Below are positions 51,396 through 60,813 of a DNA stretch of 64,000 nucleotides, piece by piece. The position numbers and the translations under genes were made by a program. Source of the stretch: Porticoccus sp950063125 (GTDB lineage Bacteria > Pseudomonadota > Gammaproteobacteria > Pseudomonadales > Porticoccaceae); assembly GCF_963973895.1 (NCBI RefSeq), contig NZ_CAXBBF010000005.1, one strand, 5' to 3'. Numbering within the stretch: the first letter of the stretch is position 1; every line of letters starts with the position of its first letter. The notes beneath the pieces are model-generated. The model was not told where the DNA came from. It saw only the letters and a list, made by a program, of their open reading frames with translations, and ran no database searches.

Positions 51396-52102
51396 AGATT
51401 GTTCCGCCGTTTGAACGGGCCACGCTGATTAAACGCTACAAGCGGTTCCTGGCAGATATTCGGCTGTCAAGTGGTGAAGAAATGACGATTCACTGCCCGA
51501 ATACCGGCTCCATGAAAAACTGTTGGCAAGCGGAGACGCCGTGCTGGTTTTCCCGCTCTGATGATCCCCGACGAAAATTGTCGGGAACCCTGGAAATCAC
51601 CACTACCCCGGATGGTTTTCTTACCGGCGTCAACACCAACCGGCCCAACAAGCTGGTTCGCGAAGCGATTGAACACGGCGTTATTGCAGAGCTGCAGGGT
51701 TATGAGTCAATTCGCGCGGAAGTGAAATACGGTGCCGAGAACAGCCGTATTGATCTACTGCTGACTGGGGAAGGTCTTGCGCCTTGCTATGTGGAGGTCA
51801 AGAACACGACCCTGGGCGCAGGTGGTGGCCGGGTGCTGTTTCCCGATGCGGTCACCGAGCGCGGTACCAAGCATCTTCGGGAATTGATCAGTATGGTCCA
51901 GCAGGGTCACCGTGCGGTACTGGTGTTTTGTGTGCAGCACAGTGGTGCCGATTGCGCAGGGCCCGCCGATGAAATTGATCCGCTGTATGGCGCGACCCTG
52001 CGACAGGCGATTGCTGCGGGTGTTGAAGTGCTGGTTTACGGATGCAGGCTGGCTGAGGATGAAATCGTCATTGACCGCCGCCTGCCTTTTGTCATCCGTT
52101 GA
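51392..52102 (+). CDS. sfsA: SfsA family DNA/RNA nuclease-like protein
   Basis: 236 residues. SfsA was named for effects on maltose metabolism; the fold suggests a nuclease. HCPNTGSMKNC, TNRPNKLVREA and the catalytic-looking YVEVKNTTL (PD-ExK-like) with FPDAVTERGTKHLREL are all present. It starts inside the aminotransferase stop codon and converges on rep. Confidence 0.95.
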   Translation: MKIVPPFERATLIKRYKRFLADIRLSSGEEMTIHCPNTGSMKNCWQAETPCWFSRSDDPRRKLSGTLEITTTPDGFLTGVNTNRPNKLVREAIEHGVIAELQGYESIRAEVKYGAENSRIDLLLTGEGLAPCYVEVKNTTLGAGGGRVLFPDAVTERGTKHLRELISMVQQGHRAVLVFCVQHSGADCAGPADEIDPLYGATLRQAIAAGVEVLVYGCRLAEDEIVIDRRLPFVIR

Positions 52103-52106
52103 TTCC

Positions 52107-54140
52107 TTAGGCAAACAATCCTTTCAGGGCATCCAGTGAGTCGCGACCTTTTTGTCGGGCCACTTCGGGGTCGCTCGGCTGCCCCATGCCTTCCTTGTCC
52201 AGATCCTCCTGTGGCAGTTCATCGATAAAGCGGCTCGGTGTTGTCTCGGCGATCTCGCCGAACAGTTTCCGCCTGGCGGCCATGGTCATGGTCAGGGTCT
52301 GTCTGGCCCGGGTAATGCCGACGTACGCGAGGCGCCGCTCCTCTTCAATGGTATCCCCGTCAATGCTGTTGCGGTGGGGCAGCAGGCCCTCTTCCATGCC
52401 GATCATGAACACGTGGGGAAATTCCAGTCCCTTGGCGGCGTGCAGGGTCATCAGCTGTACCTTGTCATCGGCGGAATCCTCCTCCTGGCGGTCGAGGATG
52501 TCCCGCAGCACCAGCTTGGCGATCGCATCTTCCACCGCGGTATCCTGCTGTTCCCGCTCTCCGGCAATGGCCAGCTCGTCCCTGGCCAGCAGTTGCCGGA
52601 TTTGTTCAATCAGAAAGTTGACATTTTCCATGCGTTTTTCTGCAACCTTGCCGCTGCTGGCGTTCTGGTGCAGCCAGCCTTCGTAGTCCATATCGTTGAC
52701 CATTTCGCGGATGGCAGCAATCGGGTCTGCATTGCTGCAGTTGCTGGTCACCTGGCCAATCCAGTGCCTGAAACGTTGCAGCCGTTCCAGGTTGTTGGGC
52801 GCCAGTTGGCACTGCAGACCCAGCTCATCGATACAATCCATCAGGGAAATCTGTCGTTCGTTGGCGTAACGTCCCAGTTTTTCCAGTGTCGATGTGCCGA
52901 TCTGACGGCGCGGTGTGTTGATGATTCGCAGGAAGGCATTGTCGTCATCGCCGTTCACCATCAGGCGAAGGTAGGCCATGATGTCCTTGATCTCGGTGCG
53001 GGCGTAAAACGAGGTGCCGCCACTGAGCTGATAGGGCACACCCTGGGCCTGCAGCTTCAGCTCCAGCAATCTGGCCTGGTGATTGCCCCGGTAGAGCACG
53101 GCGAAATCGCGGAAGTGACAACTTTTGCGCAATTTCGTATCGAGAATTTCATTGACGATTCGTTCGGTTTCCGCCTCCTCGTTGGCGGTGAGGATGATCC
53201 GCAATGGGGCCCCCGGACCCAGTTCACTCCAGAGAGACTTGCTGAACAGGTGAGGATTGTTGTCGATCAGTCGGTTGGCCGCCCTGAGAATGCGGCCAGT
53301 AGAACGGTAGTTTTGCTCCAGCTTGATGACATGAAGCTCGGGGAAATCCTCCTGCAATTGCTGCAGGTTTTCGGGCCTGGCGCCGCGCCAGGCATAAATG
53401 GACTGATCGTCGTCACCCACCACGGTCAGTGATCGCCTCGCTCCCACCAGCAATTTCACCAGTTGGTACTGGGCAAAGTTGGTGTCCTGATACTCATCCA
53501 CCAGCAGGTAACGAATGCGATTCTGCCATTTATCGAGCGTTTCCGGCGATTGCTGAAACAGCAATGACGGAATCAGGATCAGGTCATCGAAGTCCACTGC
53601 GTTGTAAGCCCGCAGGGCATCCGTATAGCGCTGGTAGACCAGCGCTATCGCCTGTTCTTCACTATTTGCGGCGTTCGCAAGGGTTTGCGGCGGTGTCAGC
53701 AGGTCATTTTTCCAGCTGGAAATCTGGTGTTGTACCCTGTCCAGATGATCGGCGTCCAGGTCCGACTTTTTCAGCATCAGTTCCTGTAGCAGGCTTTTTG
53801 CGTCCTCTGCATCGAAAATGGAAAACCCGGGCTTAAAGCCAAGCTGGACGATTTCGCTGCGGATAATGTGCAGGCCGAGATTGTGAAAAGTGGAGACGGT
53901 CAGCCCCTTGGCCTGCTGGCCGCTGACCAGCTTGGCTGCCCGCGCCTTCATCTCCCGGGCGGCTTTATTGGTGAAAGTGACGGCCGCAATATGGCGGGCA
54001 CTGATGCCGCATTGCTGAATCAGGTGGGCGATCTTGCTGGTGATGACACTGGTTTTGCCACTGCCGGCACCGGCCAGCACCAGCAATGGGCCATCAATGT
54101 AATTTACTGCAGCGCGTTGCTGGCTATTGAGTTTGTTCAA
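52107..54140 (-). CDS. rep: ATP-dependent DNA helicase Rep
   Basis: 677 residues from a TTG at 54140 (NKLNSQQRAAV), which matches the start of other Rep proteins; GTG 54209 would add a 23-residue leader. Rep is a 3'-5' SF1A helicase that helps replication forks past proteins. Walker A is LAGAGSGKTSV, motif II VDEYQDTN, motif III GDDDQSIYAWRGA and motif VI VGITRARQ. No 2B deletion is visible. Confidence 0.96.
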   Translation of the reverse strand: MNKLNSQQRAAVNYIDGPLLVLAGAGSGKTSVITSKIAHLIQQCGISARHIAAVTFTNKAAREMKARAAKLVSGQQAKGLTVSTFHNLGLHIIRSEIVQLGFKPGFSIFDAEDAKSLLQELMLKKSDLDADHLDRVQHQISSWKNDLLTPPQTLANAANSEEQAIALVYQRYTDALRAYNAVDFDDLILIPSLLFQQSPETLDKWQNRIRYLLVDEYQDTNFAQYQLVKLLVGARRSLTVVGDDDQSIYAWRGARPENLQQLQEDFPELHVIKLEQNYRSTGRILRAANRLIDNNPHLFSKSLWSELGPGAPLRIILTANEEAETERIVNEILDTKLRKSCHFRDFAVLYRGNHQARLLELKLQAQGVPYQLSGGTSFYARTEIKDIMAYLRLMVNGDDDNAFLRIINTPRRQIGTSTLEKLGRYANERQISLMDCIDELGLQCQLAPNNLERLQRFRHWIGQVTSNCSNADPIAAIREMVNDMDYEGWLHQNASSGKVAEKRMENVNFLIEQIRQLLARDELAIAGEREQQDTAVEDAIAKLVLRDILDRQEEDSADDKVQLMTLHAAKGLEFPHVFMIGMEEGLLPHRNSIDGDTIEEERRLAYVGITRARQTLTMTMAARRKLFGEIAETTPSRFIDELPQEDLDKEGMGQPSDPEVARQKGRDSLDALKGLFA

Positions 54141-54224
54141 GTCGGTTTGCCGGTTTTGGAGGATGATCTGTGAGTCGCGGATTGTAGCAAGTGAATGGCT
54201 GCCGTCCACTGCTACCCGGCCGGG

Positions 54225-56012
54225 TCAACCAAAAACGTATTTACCGGGGGCGGGCCACAGCACCTCATAATCCGTGCCTTCGGCACCCATGGTTGGTGGG
54301 GCAACCTGCTCGGAGGATTGATCATCCAGCCAGAGATTCCAGGCCGGCCACCAGGAGCCGGGGTGGCTCTCTACCGACTCCACCCAGCTGTCCGGGTCAA
54401 TGTAAGGCGCCATGGGATCCTGTGACTTGATCTGGTAGCGGCGGTGGGGATGCTCCGGGCCGGACACGATGCCGGCATTGTGGCCGCCGCTGGTGAGCAG
54501 GAAGGTGATATCCGAGCGGGCCATATGGTGGATTTTGTAGACGGATTTCCACGGTGCCACATGGTCGGCGGAGGTGCCCACCACAAAGAAAGGTACGCGA
54601 ATATCCTGGATTGCGACAGGTTTGCCCTCCACCAGAAATTTGCAGCTGGCCAACCGGTTTTCAACAAACAGTTCGTGCAGATAGCGGCTGTGCATGGCCG
54701 CAGGCATTCGGGTGCCATCGGCATTCCAGGCCATCAAGGCGACGGGTTTCGTCTCCCTGCCCAGATAGTAGCGTTCTACCGCCGGGTTCCAGACCAGTTC
54801 CTGGGTGCGCAGTGCCTTGAAGGCGCCGCCCATACTGGCGGCTTCCAGGTAGCCGTCGGTCCACATCATGCTATCGAGAAAAGCCAATTGGCTGGCACCC
54901 AGGAACAGTTTGATTTCGCCGGGCTCGGTGAAGTCCGTCTGGGCTGCCAGCAGGGTGATGCTGTTGAGAATGTCGTCCTGCTCTCTGGCCAGATAAGCCG
55001 CCGCTATTGCAAGCAGGGTTCCGCCAATACAATAGCCGGTAGCATTGATTTTGGTCTTTGGGACCACCGTTTTGACGGCATCCAATGCGTCCAAAATGCC
55101 TGATTTGATGTAATCATCAATATCCAGTTCGCGATCATCTTTATCGGGATTTTTCCAGGAAATCATGAACACGGTCTTTCCCTGGGCAACCAGATAATTG
55201 ACCAGTGATTTTTCCGGCACCAGATCAAGGATGTAATATTTCATGATCCAGGCGGGTACGATCAGTACCGGCTCTCTGGCCACAGTTTCCGTGGTTGGAG
55301 TGTATTGAATCAGTTCGATGAGATTGTTCTGGTAGATGACCTGGCCCGGGGTAATGGCCAGATTTTCCCCCACCTTGAAATCACCCATCTCAGGCCGGTT
55401 ATCCCTGAGCAGTTTCTTTTGAATGTCCCGTTGCATATTGCCGATGCCTTCCAGCAAATTCCGGCCTTTGTTTTCCCAGGTGGTCTTGAGAACCTCGGGA
55501 TTGGTTTGCGGCAAATTGGTCGGTGATATGACCTCCAGGGCGTGGCCATTAATGAAGTCCACCAGTTCTTTGCTGAATGGCCCCATACCCGGCAGATCCG
55601 TATCCGCTTCCTTGAGCCATTCCACCGCCATACTGTGGCCCTTGGCCATGACGCTGAAAGGGACCTTTCTCCAGAGATCATTCATGAAATAAGGGTATTT
55701 TTTGGGGGGTGGGTTCTCGCTTTTTTCGGTGATGGCCCGGGCGGTAAACGTGGACAGTCGCAGCAGCTTCTCAGAGAAATTCTGCAATAATCGCACGCGT
55801 CTGGCGGGAGAAATAGATAGATGGGCAAGCCAGTCTGTGTAGGCCAGCAATAACTGAACAGGAGACAGCCCCTGGGATGCCTTGCCGATGATTGAGCGTA
55901 TCCGTGAGTCTATTTTCTCGACAGATGCATCGTTTAATCGGGGGATTTCGGCGATGAGATTATCCAGTTCATCAATCACACTGGAAACTGTTCTGTCCGG
56001 TTTTTCCGCCAT
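54225..56012 (-). CDS. phaC: Poly(3-hydroxyalkanoate) synthase (class I-like)
   Basis: 595 residues from the ATG at 56012, which follows AAGGAGC by seven bases. It polymerises hydroxyacyl-CoA into storage granules. The lipase-like box is GYCIGG with the nucleophile Cys at about 328; Asp in SADHVAPW and His in SGGHNAGIVSGP complete the triad. Length favours class I (short-chain) synthases. No phaA, phaB, phasin or depolymerase gene is near. Confidence 0.95.
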   Translation of the reverse strand: MAEKPDRTVSSVIDELDNLIAEIPRLNDASVEKIDSRIRSIIGKASQGLSPVQLLLAYTDWLAHLSISPARRVRLLQNFSEKLLRLSTFTARAITEKSENPPPKKYPYFMNDLWRKVPFSVMAKGHSMAVEWLKEADTDLPGMGPFSKELVDFINGHALEVISPTNLPQTNPEVLKTTWENKGRNLLEGIGNMQRDIQKKLLRDNRPEMGDFKVGENLAITPGQVIYQNNLIELIQYTPTTETVAREPVLIVPAWIMKYYILDLVPEKSLVNYLVAQGKTVFMISWKNPDKDDRELDIDDYIKSGILDALDAVKTVVPKTKINATGYCIGGTLLAIAAAYLAREQDDILNSITLLAAQTDFTEPGEIKLFLGASQLAFLDSMMWTDGYLEAASMGGAFKALRTQELVWNPAVERYYLGRETKPVALMAWNADGTRMPAAMHSRYLHELFVENRLASCKFLVEGKPVAIQDIRVPFFVVGTSADHVAPWKSVYKIHHMARSDITFLLTSGGHNAGIVSGPEHPHRRYQIKSQDPMAPYIDPDSWVESVESHPGSWWPAWNLWLDDQSSEQVAPPTMGAEGTDYEVLWPAPGKYVFG

Positions 56013-56091
56013 GTATTGCTCCTTGGTTAAGTCTTGCCAGTATACCACCGCCCAGAGGTCATTTTTGTGGCAGTCGTTTGTCGATGGCAAA

Positions 56092-57585
56092 TCAATGACT
56101 CAGTCTGAGCCTGTAGCCGAGGGCTTCAGTGAGGTGAGCCATGGTGATAGCGGTACTGTTGTCGAGGTCTGCAATGGTCCGTGTCACTTTCAATATACGA
56201 TGAAATGCTCTGGGTGATAGAGCAAGTTGCTCCACAGCCCGATTGAGCAGGGTTTTTTGTGACTGGTCAAGTGCGCAAAAGGCAGCCACTTCACGGCTGG
56301 AGAGGCAGGCATTGATTGTTCCCGCCCGGGTCAGCTGACGCTGGCGGGCTGCCATGACCCTGTTGCGGATATCCGTGCTGCAGTCGCCATCGGTTTTTCC
56401 TTCAACCAGCCGGTCGCCCGGCAGGGGTGGGACTTCAATCTGTAAATCGATACGATCCAGCAATGGCCCGGAGATGCGATCGGAATAGCGGCGTATCTGG
56501 TCGGGGGTACAGCGACAGCGTTGGCTACCGTAGTATCCGCAGGGGCAGGGATTCATTGCCGCAATCAGTTGGAATGCCGCCGGAAATCGCGTCTGAGCCT
56601 GGACCCTTGAAATCATGATTTCGCCGGATTCCAGTGGCTCACGCAGTACTTCGAGGACCCGCCGGGGAAATTCAGGCAATTCATCCAGAAACAATACGCC
56701 GTGATGTGCGAGGGAGATTTCCCCCGGCCTGGGCACACTGCCGCCACCCACCAGTGCTGTTGCAGACGCCGTATGATGGGGCGAGCGAAAAGGCGGATTG
56801 TAAAGCGTATCCCGCAAGCCGCGACCTGCGACTGAATGAATGGCGGCCACCTCGAGCATTTCCCGCTCCTGCAATGGCGGCAATATACTGGTGAGCCGGC
56901 TGGCCAACATGGTTTTGCCCGTCCCCGGAGGGCCGCTGAAAAGCAGGTTGTGCCCGCCGGCAGCAGCGATTTCCAGTGCCCGTTTGGCCTGGTGCTGACC
57001 GATGATGTCGGCCATATCTCCCTCCGTTTCAGCAACACTTGCCCTGATGTCGCAGGAAAGGGGCTCGATCGGCTGATTGCCATTCAGGTGTGCACAGACT
57101 TCAAGCAGGTGGGCGGCAGCGATAACGCGGGTCTTGCTACTCAGGGCCGCTTCCTCCGCGTTCATGGCAGGCAAGATCAGAGATCTTCCCGACTTTCCGC
57201 AGGCCAGTGAGGTTGGCAGTACCCCCTCCACGGGGCGCAAGTCTCCCGACAGCGCCAGTTCACCGATGACTTCGTATCGATCGAGCCGGTCTGCGGGGAT
57301 TTGTGCCGACGCGGCCAGCACCCCCAGCGCAATTGCCAAATCGAAACGACCCCCTTCCTTGGGCAGATCGGCGGGAGCCAGGTTAATCGTGATGCGTCGG
57401 GCGGGGAAATCGAAGTGAGCGTTTAGCAGGGCACTGCGAACCCGGTCTTTGCTCTCTTTCACCGCAGTTTCCGGCATGCCCACAATCGACAGCCCGGGGA
57501 GTCCGTTAGACAGATGAACCTCCACGGTCACGGCGGGAGCATCGATGCCGTATTTGGCGCGGGTATGGACGATAGCAAGTGACAT
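56092..57585 (-). CDS. comM: YifB/ComM-type AAA+ Mg-chelatase-like helicase
   Basis: 497 residues. ComM is a hexameric AAA+ helicase promoting branch migration in natural transformation and homologous recombination. The N-terminal Lon-protease-like domain (GLPGLSIVGMPETAVKESKDRVRSA) lacks a catalytic Ser. Walker A is FSGPPGTGKTML, and a zinc-like MNPCPCGYYGSQRCRC segment is present. It lies beside ubiK as in Pseudomonas. Confidence 0.95.
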   Translation of the reverse strand: MSLAIVHTRAKYGIDAPAVTVEVHLSNGLPGLSIVGMPETAVKESKDRVRSALLNAHFDFPARRITINLAPADLPKEGGRFDLAIALGVLAASAQIPADRLDRYEVIGELALSGDLRPVEGVLPTSLACGKSGRSLILPAMNAEEAALSSKTRVIAAAHLLEVCAHLNGNQPIEPLSCDIRASVAETEGDMADIIGQHQAKRALEIAAAGGHNLLFSGPPGTGKTMLASRLTSILPPLQEREMLEVAAIHSVAGRGLRDTLYNPPFRSPHHTASATALVGGGSVPRPGEISLAHHGVLFLDELPEFPRRVLEVLREPLESGEIMISRVQAQTRFPAAFQLIAAMNPCPCGYYGSQRCRCTPDQIRRYSDRISGPLLDRIDLQIEVPPLPGDRLVEGKTDGDCSTDIRNRVMAARQRQLTRAGTINACLSSREVAAFCALDQSQKTLLNRAVEQLALSPRAFHRILKVTRTIADLDNSTAITMAHLTEALGYRLRLSH

Positions 57586-57652
57586 GGATGCCCTCCTTGG
57601 CTGGCATGTCGATCAGATGGTGCTTCCTTTGTATTAGGGCGGCCGGGACCGT

Positions 57653-57910
57653 TCAGTCTTGCCGATTCTCCAGTTGTGCTTCAAGCCTGGCGAGCTGTTG
57701 CTCGAGTTGTTCCAGCTTTTCCCGGCTGCGCTTCAGGACAGCCTGCTGGGCATCGAACTCGTCCCGGGTCACCAGCTCCAGCTTGTCGAAAGCAGCCTGT
57801 GCGGCCGTTCGCAGCTTCTGTTGCATGTCGCTACCCAGGGCCTCTGCACCCGGTGTAATGACATTGTTGAGTTGGTGCAAAAACTGGTTGATGAACTCGT
57901 TGGGTCGCAT
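57653..57910 (-). CDS. ubiK: Ubiquinone biosynthesis accessory factor UbiK
   Basis: 85 residues, BMFP/YqiC family. UbiK works with UbiJ to deliver lipid intermediates in aerobic ubiquinone synthesis. An amphipathic N-terminal helix (INQFLHQLNNVI) is followed by a long C-terminal coiled coil (LKRSREKLEQLEQQLARLEAQL). It lies 67 bases before comM in the same direction. Confidence 0.92.
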   Translation of the reverse strand: MRPNEFINQFLHQLNNVITPGAEALGSDMQQKLRTAAQAAFDKLELVTRDEFDAQQAVLKRSREKLEQLEQQLARLEAQLENRQD

Positions 57911-58063
57911 TGATGAGCTGCTCCTAATAAGTGGTGATCTATTTTAAGGAGATCACTCTGTATGTACAGAGCACTTTGGTGACGACTGCTTCCCGGCAGC
58001 ATTCAGCAGCTGGGCTTCCGGCGAATTTTTTTGGTGCGATGACAGATTTGGTTAGTCCATTTG

Positions 58064-58080
58064 TGCACAAAAAAGGTGCA
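58064..58080 (+). promoter_or_regulatory. NtrC binding site
   Basis: TGCACAAAAAAGGTGCA is a 17-base near-perfect NtrC operator (TGCAC-N6-GGTGCA). It lies about 50 bases upstream of the sigma-54 -24 element, a usual enhancer position. Predicts induction under nitrogen limitation. Confidence 0.85.
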
Positions 58081-58132
58081 TCTAAAGGTTGGTGGCCGCT
58101 TTACAGGAGTTCAGTTACCGCTTTTTTAATGT

Positions 58133-58148
58133 TGGCATGCCAAATGCA
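58133..58148 (+). promoter_or_regulatory. Sigma-54 promoter of torF-glnK-amtB
   Basis: TGGCATG-N4-ATGCA: the -24 box has T for C at the sixth base and the -12 box has A for T, but the GG-GC spacing is ten bases, as needed. Transcription should start near 58159. Supported by the NtrC site upstream and by the PII/ammonium-transporter genes that follow. Confidence 0.8.
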
Positions 58149-58225
58149 TTAAGTGCTGATGTACCAATTACAAACTGTGATTGCATGTTTAATTTTTCGC
58201 TGTTGTTTATATTTTGGAGAAGCAT

Positions 58226-58999
58226 ATGAACGCATTTAAAAAGTCTCTGGTCGTTACCTCTATGGCGCTGACCTTCCCCTTGGCTTCCAATGTTGCGCAG
58301 GCCTACGAGGTTTCTGCCAACGTCACAATCGCTTCGGATTACAGATTCCGTGGGATTTCACAGAATGACACTGAAATTGCCATACAGGGTGGTTTTGATA
58401 TCGCGTTTGATAACGGCCTGTATTTGGGTACCTGGGGTTCTCAGGTGGATTTCAATGATCCGGACAGCTCTGATGCCGGACTCGAGCTAGACTATTACAT
58501 CGGTTACGGTGGCAATCTCACTGAAGAGGTTAGCTATGACGTAGGTTATCTTTACTATGATTACCCGGGTTCCGATGCAACTGAATTTGACCTGACCGGC
58601 AAGCGCGATCTCGATTATCAGGAACTCTACGGCAGCCTTTCCTACAAAGGGGGCACGCTGGGCTTTGCCTATTCTGATGACTATTTCCTGGAGACTGGTG
58701 AATTCTGGTATCTCTATGCGGACTACGGTTTCGAGCTGCCCCACGGGTTTTCACTGGGATTCCATGTGGGCTACAACAAGTTTGAAAACAAAAGTACTGA
58801 CAGTGGCAAGGATGGCGAAGAAGCTTTCCTGACCGATGGTGAAGACAAGTATACGGATTACTCCATCACCCTCGGCAAGTCCTGGCAGGGACTGGATTTT
58901 GCACTGAGCTGGATTGATACCACGCTGGACGATGAAGAGTGCTTCGATACTTCCTGGTGTGACAGCACGTTGTTGTTTTCCATTAGCAAAAGCATGTAA
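58226..58999 (+). CDS. TorF-family putative porin
   Basis: 257 residues from the ATG at 58226, which follows GGAGA. A signal peptide (about 1-25, ending AQAYE) precedes an all-beta protein of the TIGR02001/TorF family, with ANVTIASDYRFRGISQND near the N-terminus and an aromatic C-terminal strand (LLFSISKSM). It is probably an outer-membrane channel, here for nitrogenous solutes, because it leads a PII/AmtB operon with NtrC/sigma-54 control. Confidence 0.9.
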   Translation: MNAFKKSLVVTSMALTFPLASNVAQAYEVSANVTIASDYRFRGISQNDTEIAIQGGFDIAFDNGLYLGTWGSQVDFNDPDSSDAGLELDYYIGYGGNLTEEVSYDVGYLYYDYPGSDATEFDLTGKRDLDYQELYGSLSYKGGTLGFAYSDDYFLETGEFWYLYADYGFELPHGFSLGFHVGYNKFENKSTDSGKDGEEAFLTDGEDKYTDYSITLGKSWQGLDFALSWIDTTLDDEECFDTSWCDSTLLFSISKSM

Positions 59000-59006
59000 T
59001 TGAACG

Positions 59007-59032
59007 GTGGCACCCGGCATGTCGGGTGCCAC
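59007..59032 (+). terminator. Hairpin between torF and glnK
   Basis: GTGGCACCCG (59007-59016) and CGGGTGCCAC (59023-59032) form a 10-bp perfect stem with a six-base loop. No T-run follows, so it is more likely a partial terminator or a 3'-end protector that reduces glnK relative to torF. Confidence 0.6.
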
Positions 59033-59052
59033 TATCTCTGAGGAGCAATGCA

Positions 59053-59391
59053 ATGAAAATGATTACAGCAGTTGTCAAGCCCTTCAAACTGGATGACGTG
59101 CGAGAAGCGCTTGCCGCCATCGGTGTTCAGGGCGTGACGGTGACCGAGGTAAAAGGGTTTGGCCGACAAAAAGGCCACACAGAACTGTACCGTGGTGCTG
59201 AATATGTGGTGGACTTTTTGCCCAAGGTGAAGCTCGAATTAGCCCTTGCGGATGAAATGGTGGATGGCGCTATAGAAGCGATTACCTCTGCTGCTCATAC
59301 CGGCAAGATCGGTGATGGCAAAATCTTCATTTCGGATTTACAGGAAGTCATTCGAATTCGCACCGGTGAAACCGGTGTAGAAGCAGTTTAA
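59053..59391 (+). CDS. glnK: Nitrogen regulatory PII protein (first copy)
   Basis: 112 residues, trimeric PII sensor of 2-oxoglutarate, ATP/ADP and glutamine status. The T-loop Tyr51 (uridylylation site) is in YRGAEYVVDF, with the conserved GFGRQKGHTE and KIGDGKIF segments. It lies 19 bases before amtB and would dock on the transporter to block it when ammonium is high. Confidence 0.96.
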   Translation: MKMITAVVKPFKLDDVREALAAIGVQGVTVTEVKGFGRQKGHTELYRGAEYVVDFLPKVKLELALADEMVDGAIEAITSAAHTGKIGDGKIFISDLQEVIRIRTGETGVEAV

Positions 59392-59410
59392 GACACGGGA
59401 GACTACGACA

Positions 59411-60658
59411 ATGAGTCCTGAAATTATTGAAGTTAAATACGCGCTCGATACATTTTATTTTCTGATCGCTGGCGCGTTCGTGATGTGGATGGCGGCAGGT
59501 TTCGCCATGTTGGAGGCCGGCCTGGTTCGCGCCAAAAACACCACTGAAATTCTTACCAAAAACGTCGCACTGTTTGCCGTTGCCTGCACCATGTATCTGT
59601 TTGTGGGTTATACCATCATGTATGGCGGCAGCGCGGGCGGCTTCCTGCCCGATGGCTGGTTCGGTAACAGTATTGCAAATGCTTCTCTCGAAGAGGTGCT
59701 GGCCAGCGACGGAGACACGTATTACTCCGGCGCGTCGGACTTCTTCTTCCAGGTGGTATTTGTGGCAACCGCGATGTCGATTGTATCCGGTGCTGTTGCC
59801 GAGCGGATGAAGCTCTGGGCCTTCCTGATTTTCGCCGTGGTCATGACGGGTGTTATCTATCCGATCCAGGGAATGTGGACCTGGGGTGGTGGTTTCCTTA
59901 GCGAAGCCGGTTACTCCGATTATGCCGGTTCCGGTATTGTTCACATGGCCGGTGCTGCCGCTGCCCTGGCGGGTGTGTTATTGCTCGGTGCCCGCAAGGG
60001 GAAATACGGTGCCAACGGACAGATCAACGCTATTCCCGGTGCCAATATGCCCCTGGCAACACTGGGTACCTTTATCCTGTGGATGGGTTGGTTCGGCTTC
60101 AATGGTGGTTCTGAACTGGTTGTTTCAGACGTCAGTTCCGCCAATAACGTGGCCAGTGTCTTCGTCAACACCAATGCCTCAGCTTGCGGTGGTTTGATCG
60201 CTGCCCTGTTGCTGGGCCACATCCTGTTTGGTAAAGCGGATCTCACCATGGCGCTGAACGGCGCTCTGGCTGGTCTGGTCGCCATTACTGCCGGTCCTCT
60301 GGCACCGAGTCCTGTTGTGGCAACATTGATCGGGGCCATCGGCGGTATCATTGTGGTGTTTTCCATCGTCGGCCTGGACAAAATGAAAATTGATGACCCA
60401 GTAGGGGCCATCTCTGTTCATGGTGTGGTAGGTATCTGGGGTGTCCTGGCTGTGCCATTCACCAATAGCGATGCCTCATGGGGCTCTCAGATCTACGGTA
60501 TCGTGGTGATTTTCCTTTGGGTCTTTGTGATGAGCCTGATTATCTGGGGTATTATCAAGGTCGCCATGGGTATCCGCGTCAGTGAACAGGCCGAGTACGA
60601 GGGTGTTGATGTGTCCGAGTGTGGCATTGAAGCCTATCCCGAGTTCACTAAAAGCTGA
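59411..60658 (+). CDS. amtB: Ammonium transporter
   Basis: 415 residues with eleven predicted membrane helices and no long N-terminal signal peptide. It carries ammonium across the inner membrane. The twin-His pair lies in HMAGAAAALAG (about 178) and HGVVGIWGV (about 337). It is between two glnK genes, and a terminator follows it. Confidence 0.96.
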   Translation: MSPEIIEVKYALDTFYFLIAGAFVMWMAAGFAMLEAGLVRAKNTTEILTKNVALFAVACTMYLFVGYTIMYGGSAGGFLPDGWFGNSIANASLEEVLASDGDTYYSGASDFFFQVVFVATAMSIVSGAVAERMKLWAFLIFAVVMTGVIYPIQGMWTWGGGFLSEAGYSDYAGSGIVHMAGAAAALAGVLLLGARKGKYGANGQINAIPGANMPLATLGTFILWMGWFGFNGGSELVVSDVSSANNVASVFVNTNASACGGLIAALLLGHILFGKADLTMALNGALAGLVAITAGPLAPSPVVATLIGAIGGIIVVFSIVGLDKMKIDDPVGAISVHGVVGIWGVLAVPFTNSDASWGSQIYGIVVIFLWVFVMSLIIWGIIKVAMGIRVSEQAEYEGVDVSECGIEAYPEFTKS

Positions 60659-60674
60659 TCTCTCTTCCCACTCT

Positions 60675-60710
60675 CAGGGGGCCGGTCGAGATGACTGGCC
60701 CCCTGTTTTT
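60675..60710 (+). terminator. Intrinsic terminator after amtB
   Basis: CAGGGGGCCGGTC (60675-60687) and GACTGGCCCCCTG (60693-60705) pair over 13 bp with one G-T, with a five-base loop, followed by TTTTT. A strong terminator that separates the second glnK from the operon. Confidence 0.92.
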
Positions 60711-60768
60711 ATGTTTGATCTGAAAACCGGGTAACCGGGGTGCAATTATTGATGGGAAGGTGTATCTT

Positions 60769-60798
60769 TTGCCGTCAATTGTTCGTTCTAAATAAAAT
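60769..60798 (+). promoter_or_regulatory. Putative sigma-70 promoter of the second glnK
   Basis: TTGCCG (60769-60774) is followed after 18 bases by TAAAAT (60793-60798), which matches five of six -10 bases. The start would be near 60805, leaving a short leader with AAGG before the ATG. There is no NtrC site or sigma-54 element here. Confidence 0.45.
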
Positions 60799-60813
60799 GT
60801 ACAAGGTAAATCT

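Larger units (their letters stand above)
57911..58225. other. ubiK-torF intergenic control region
   Basis: This 315-base gap has no gene. It contains an NtrC site and a sigma-54 promoter for torF-glnK-amtB, and an AT-rich leader of about 67 bases before the torF ATG. Confidence 0.7.

Noticed and set aside
52152..53432. 426-codon plus-strand open frame opposite rep
   Set aside because: It lies wholly inside rep, whose helicase motifs are all intact; the translation has no recognisable domain and follows the codon bias of the opposite strand.
60711..60813. Second NtrC/sigma-54 promoter before the second glnK
   Set aside because: A GGTGCAA half-site is present, but no paired half and no TGGC-N8-TGC core with the right spacing.
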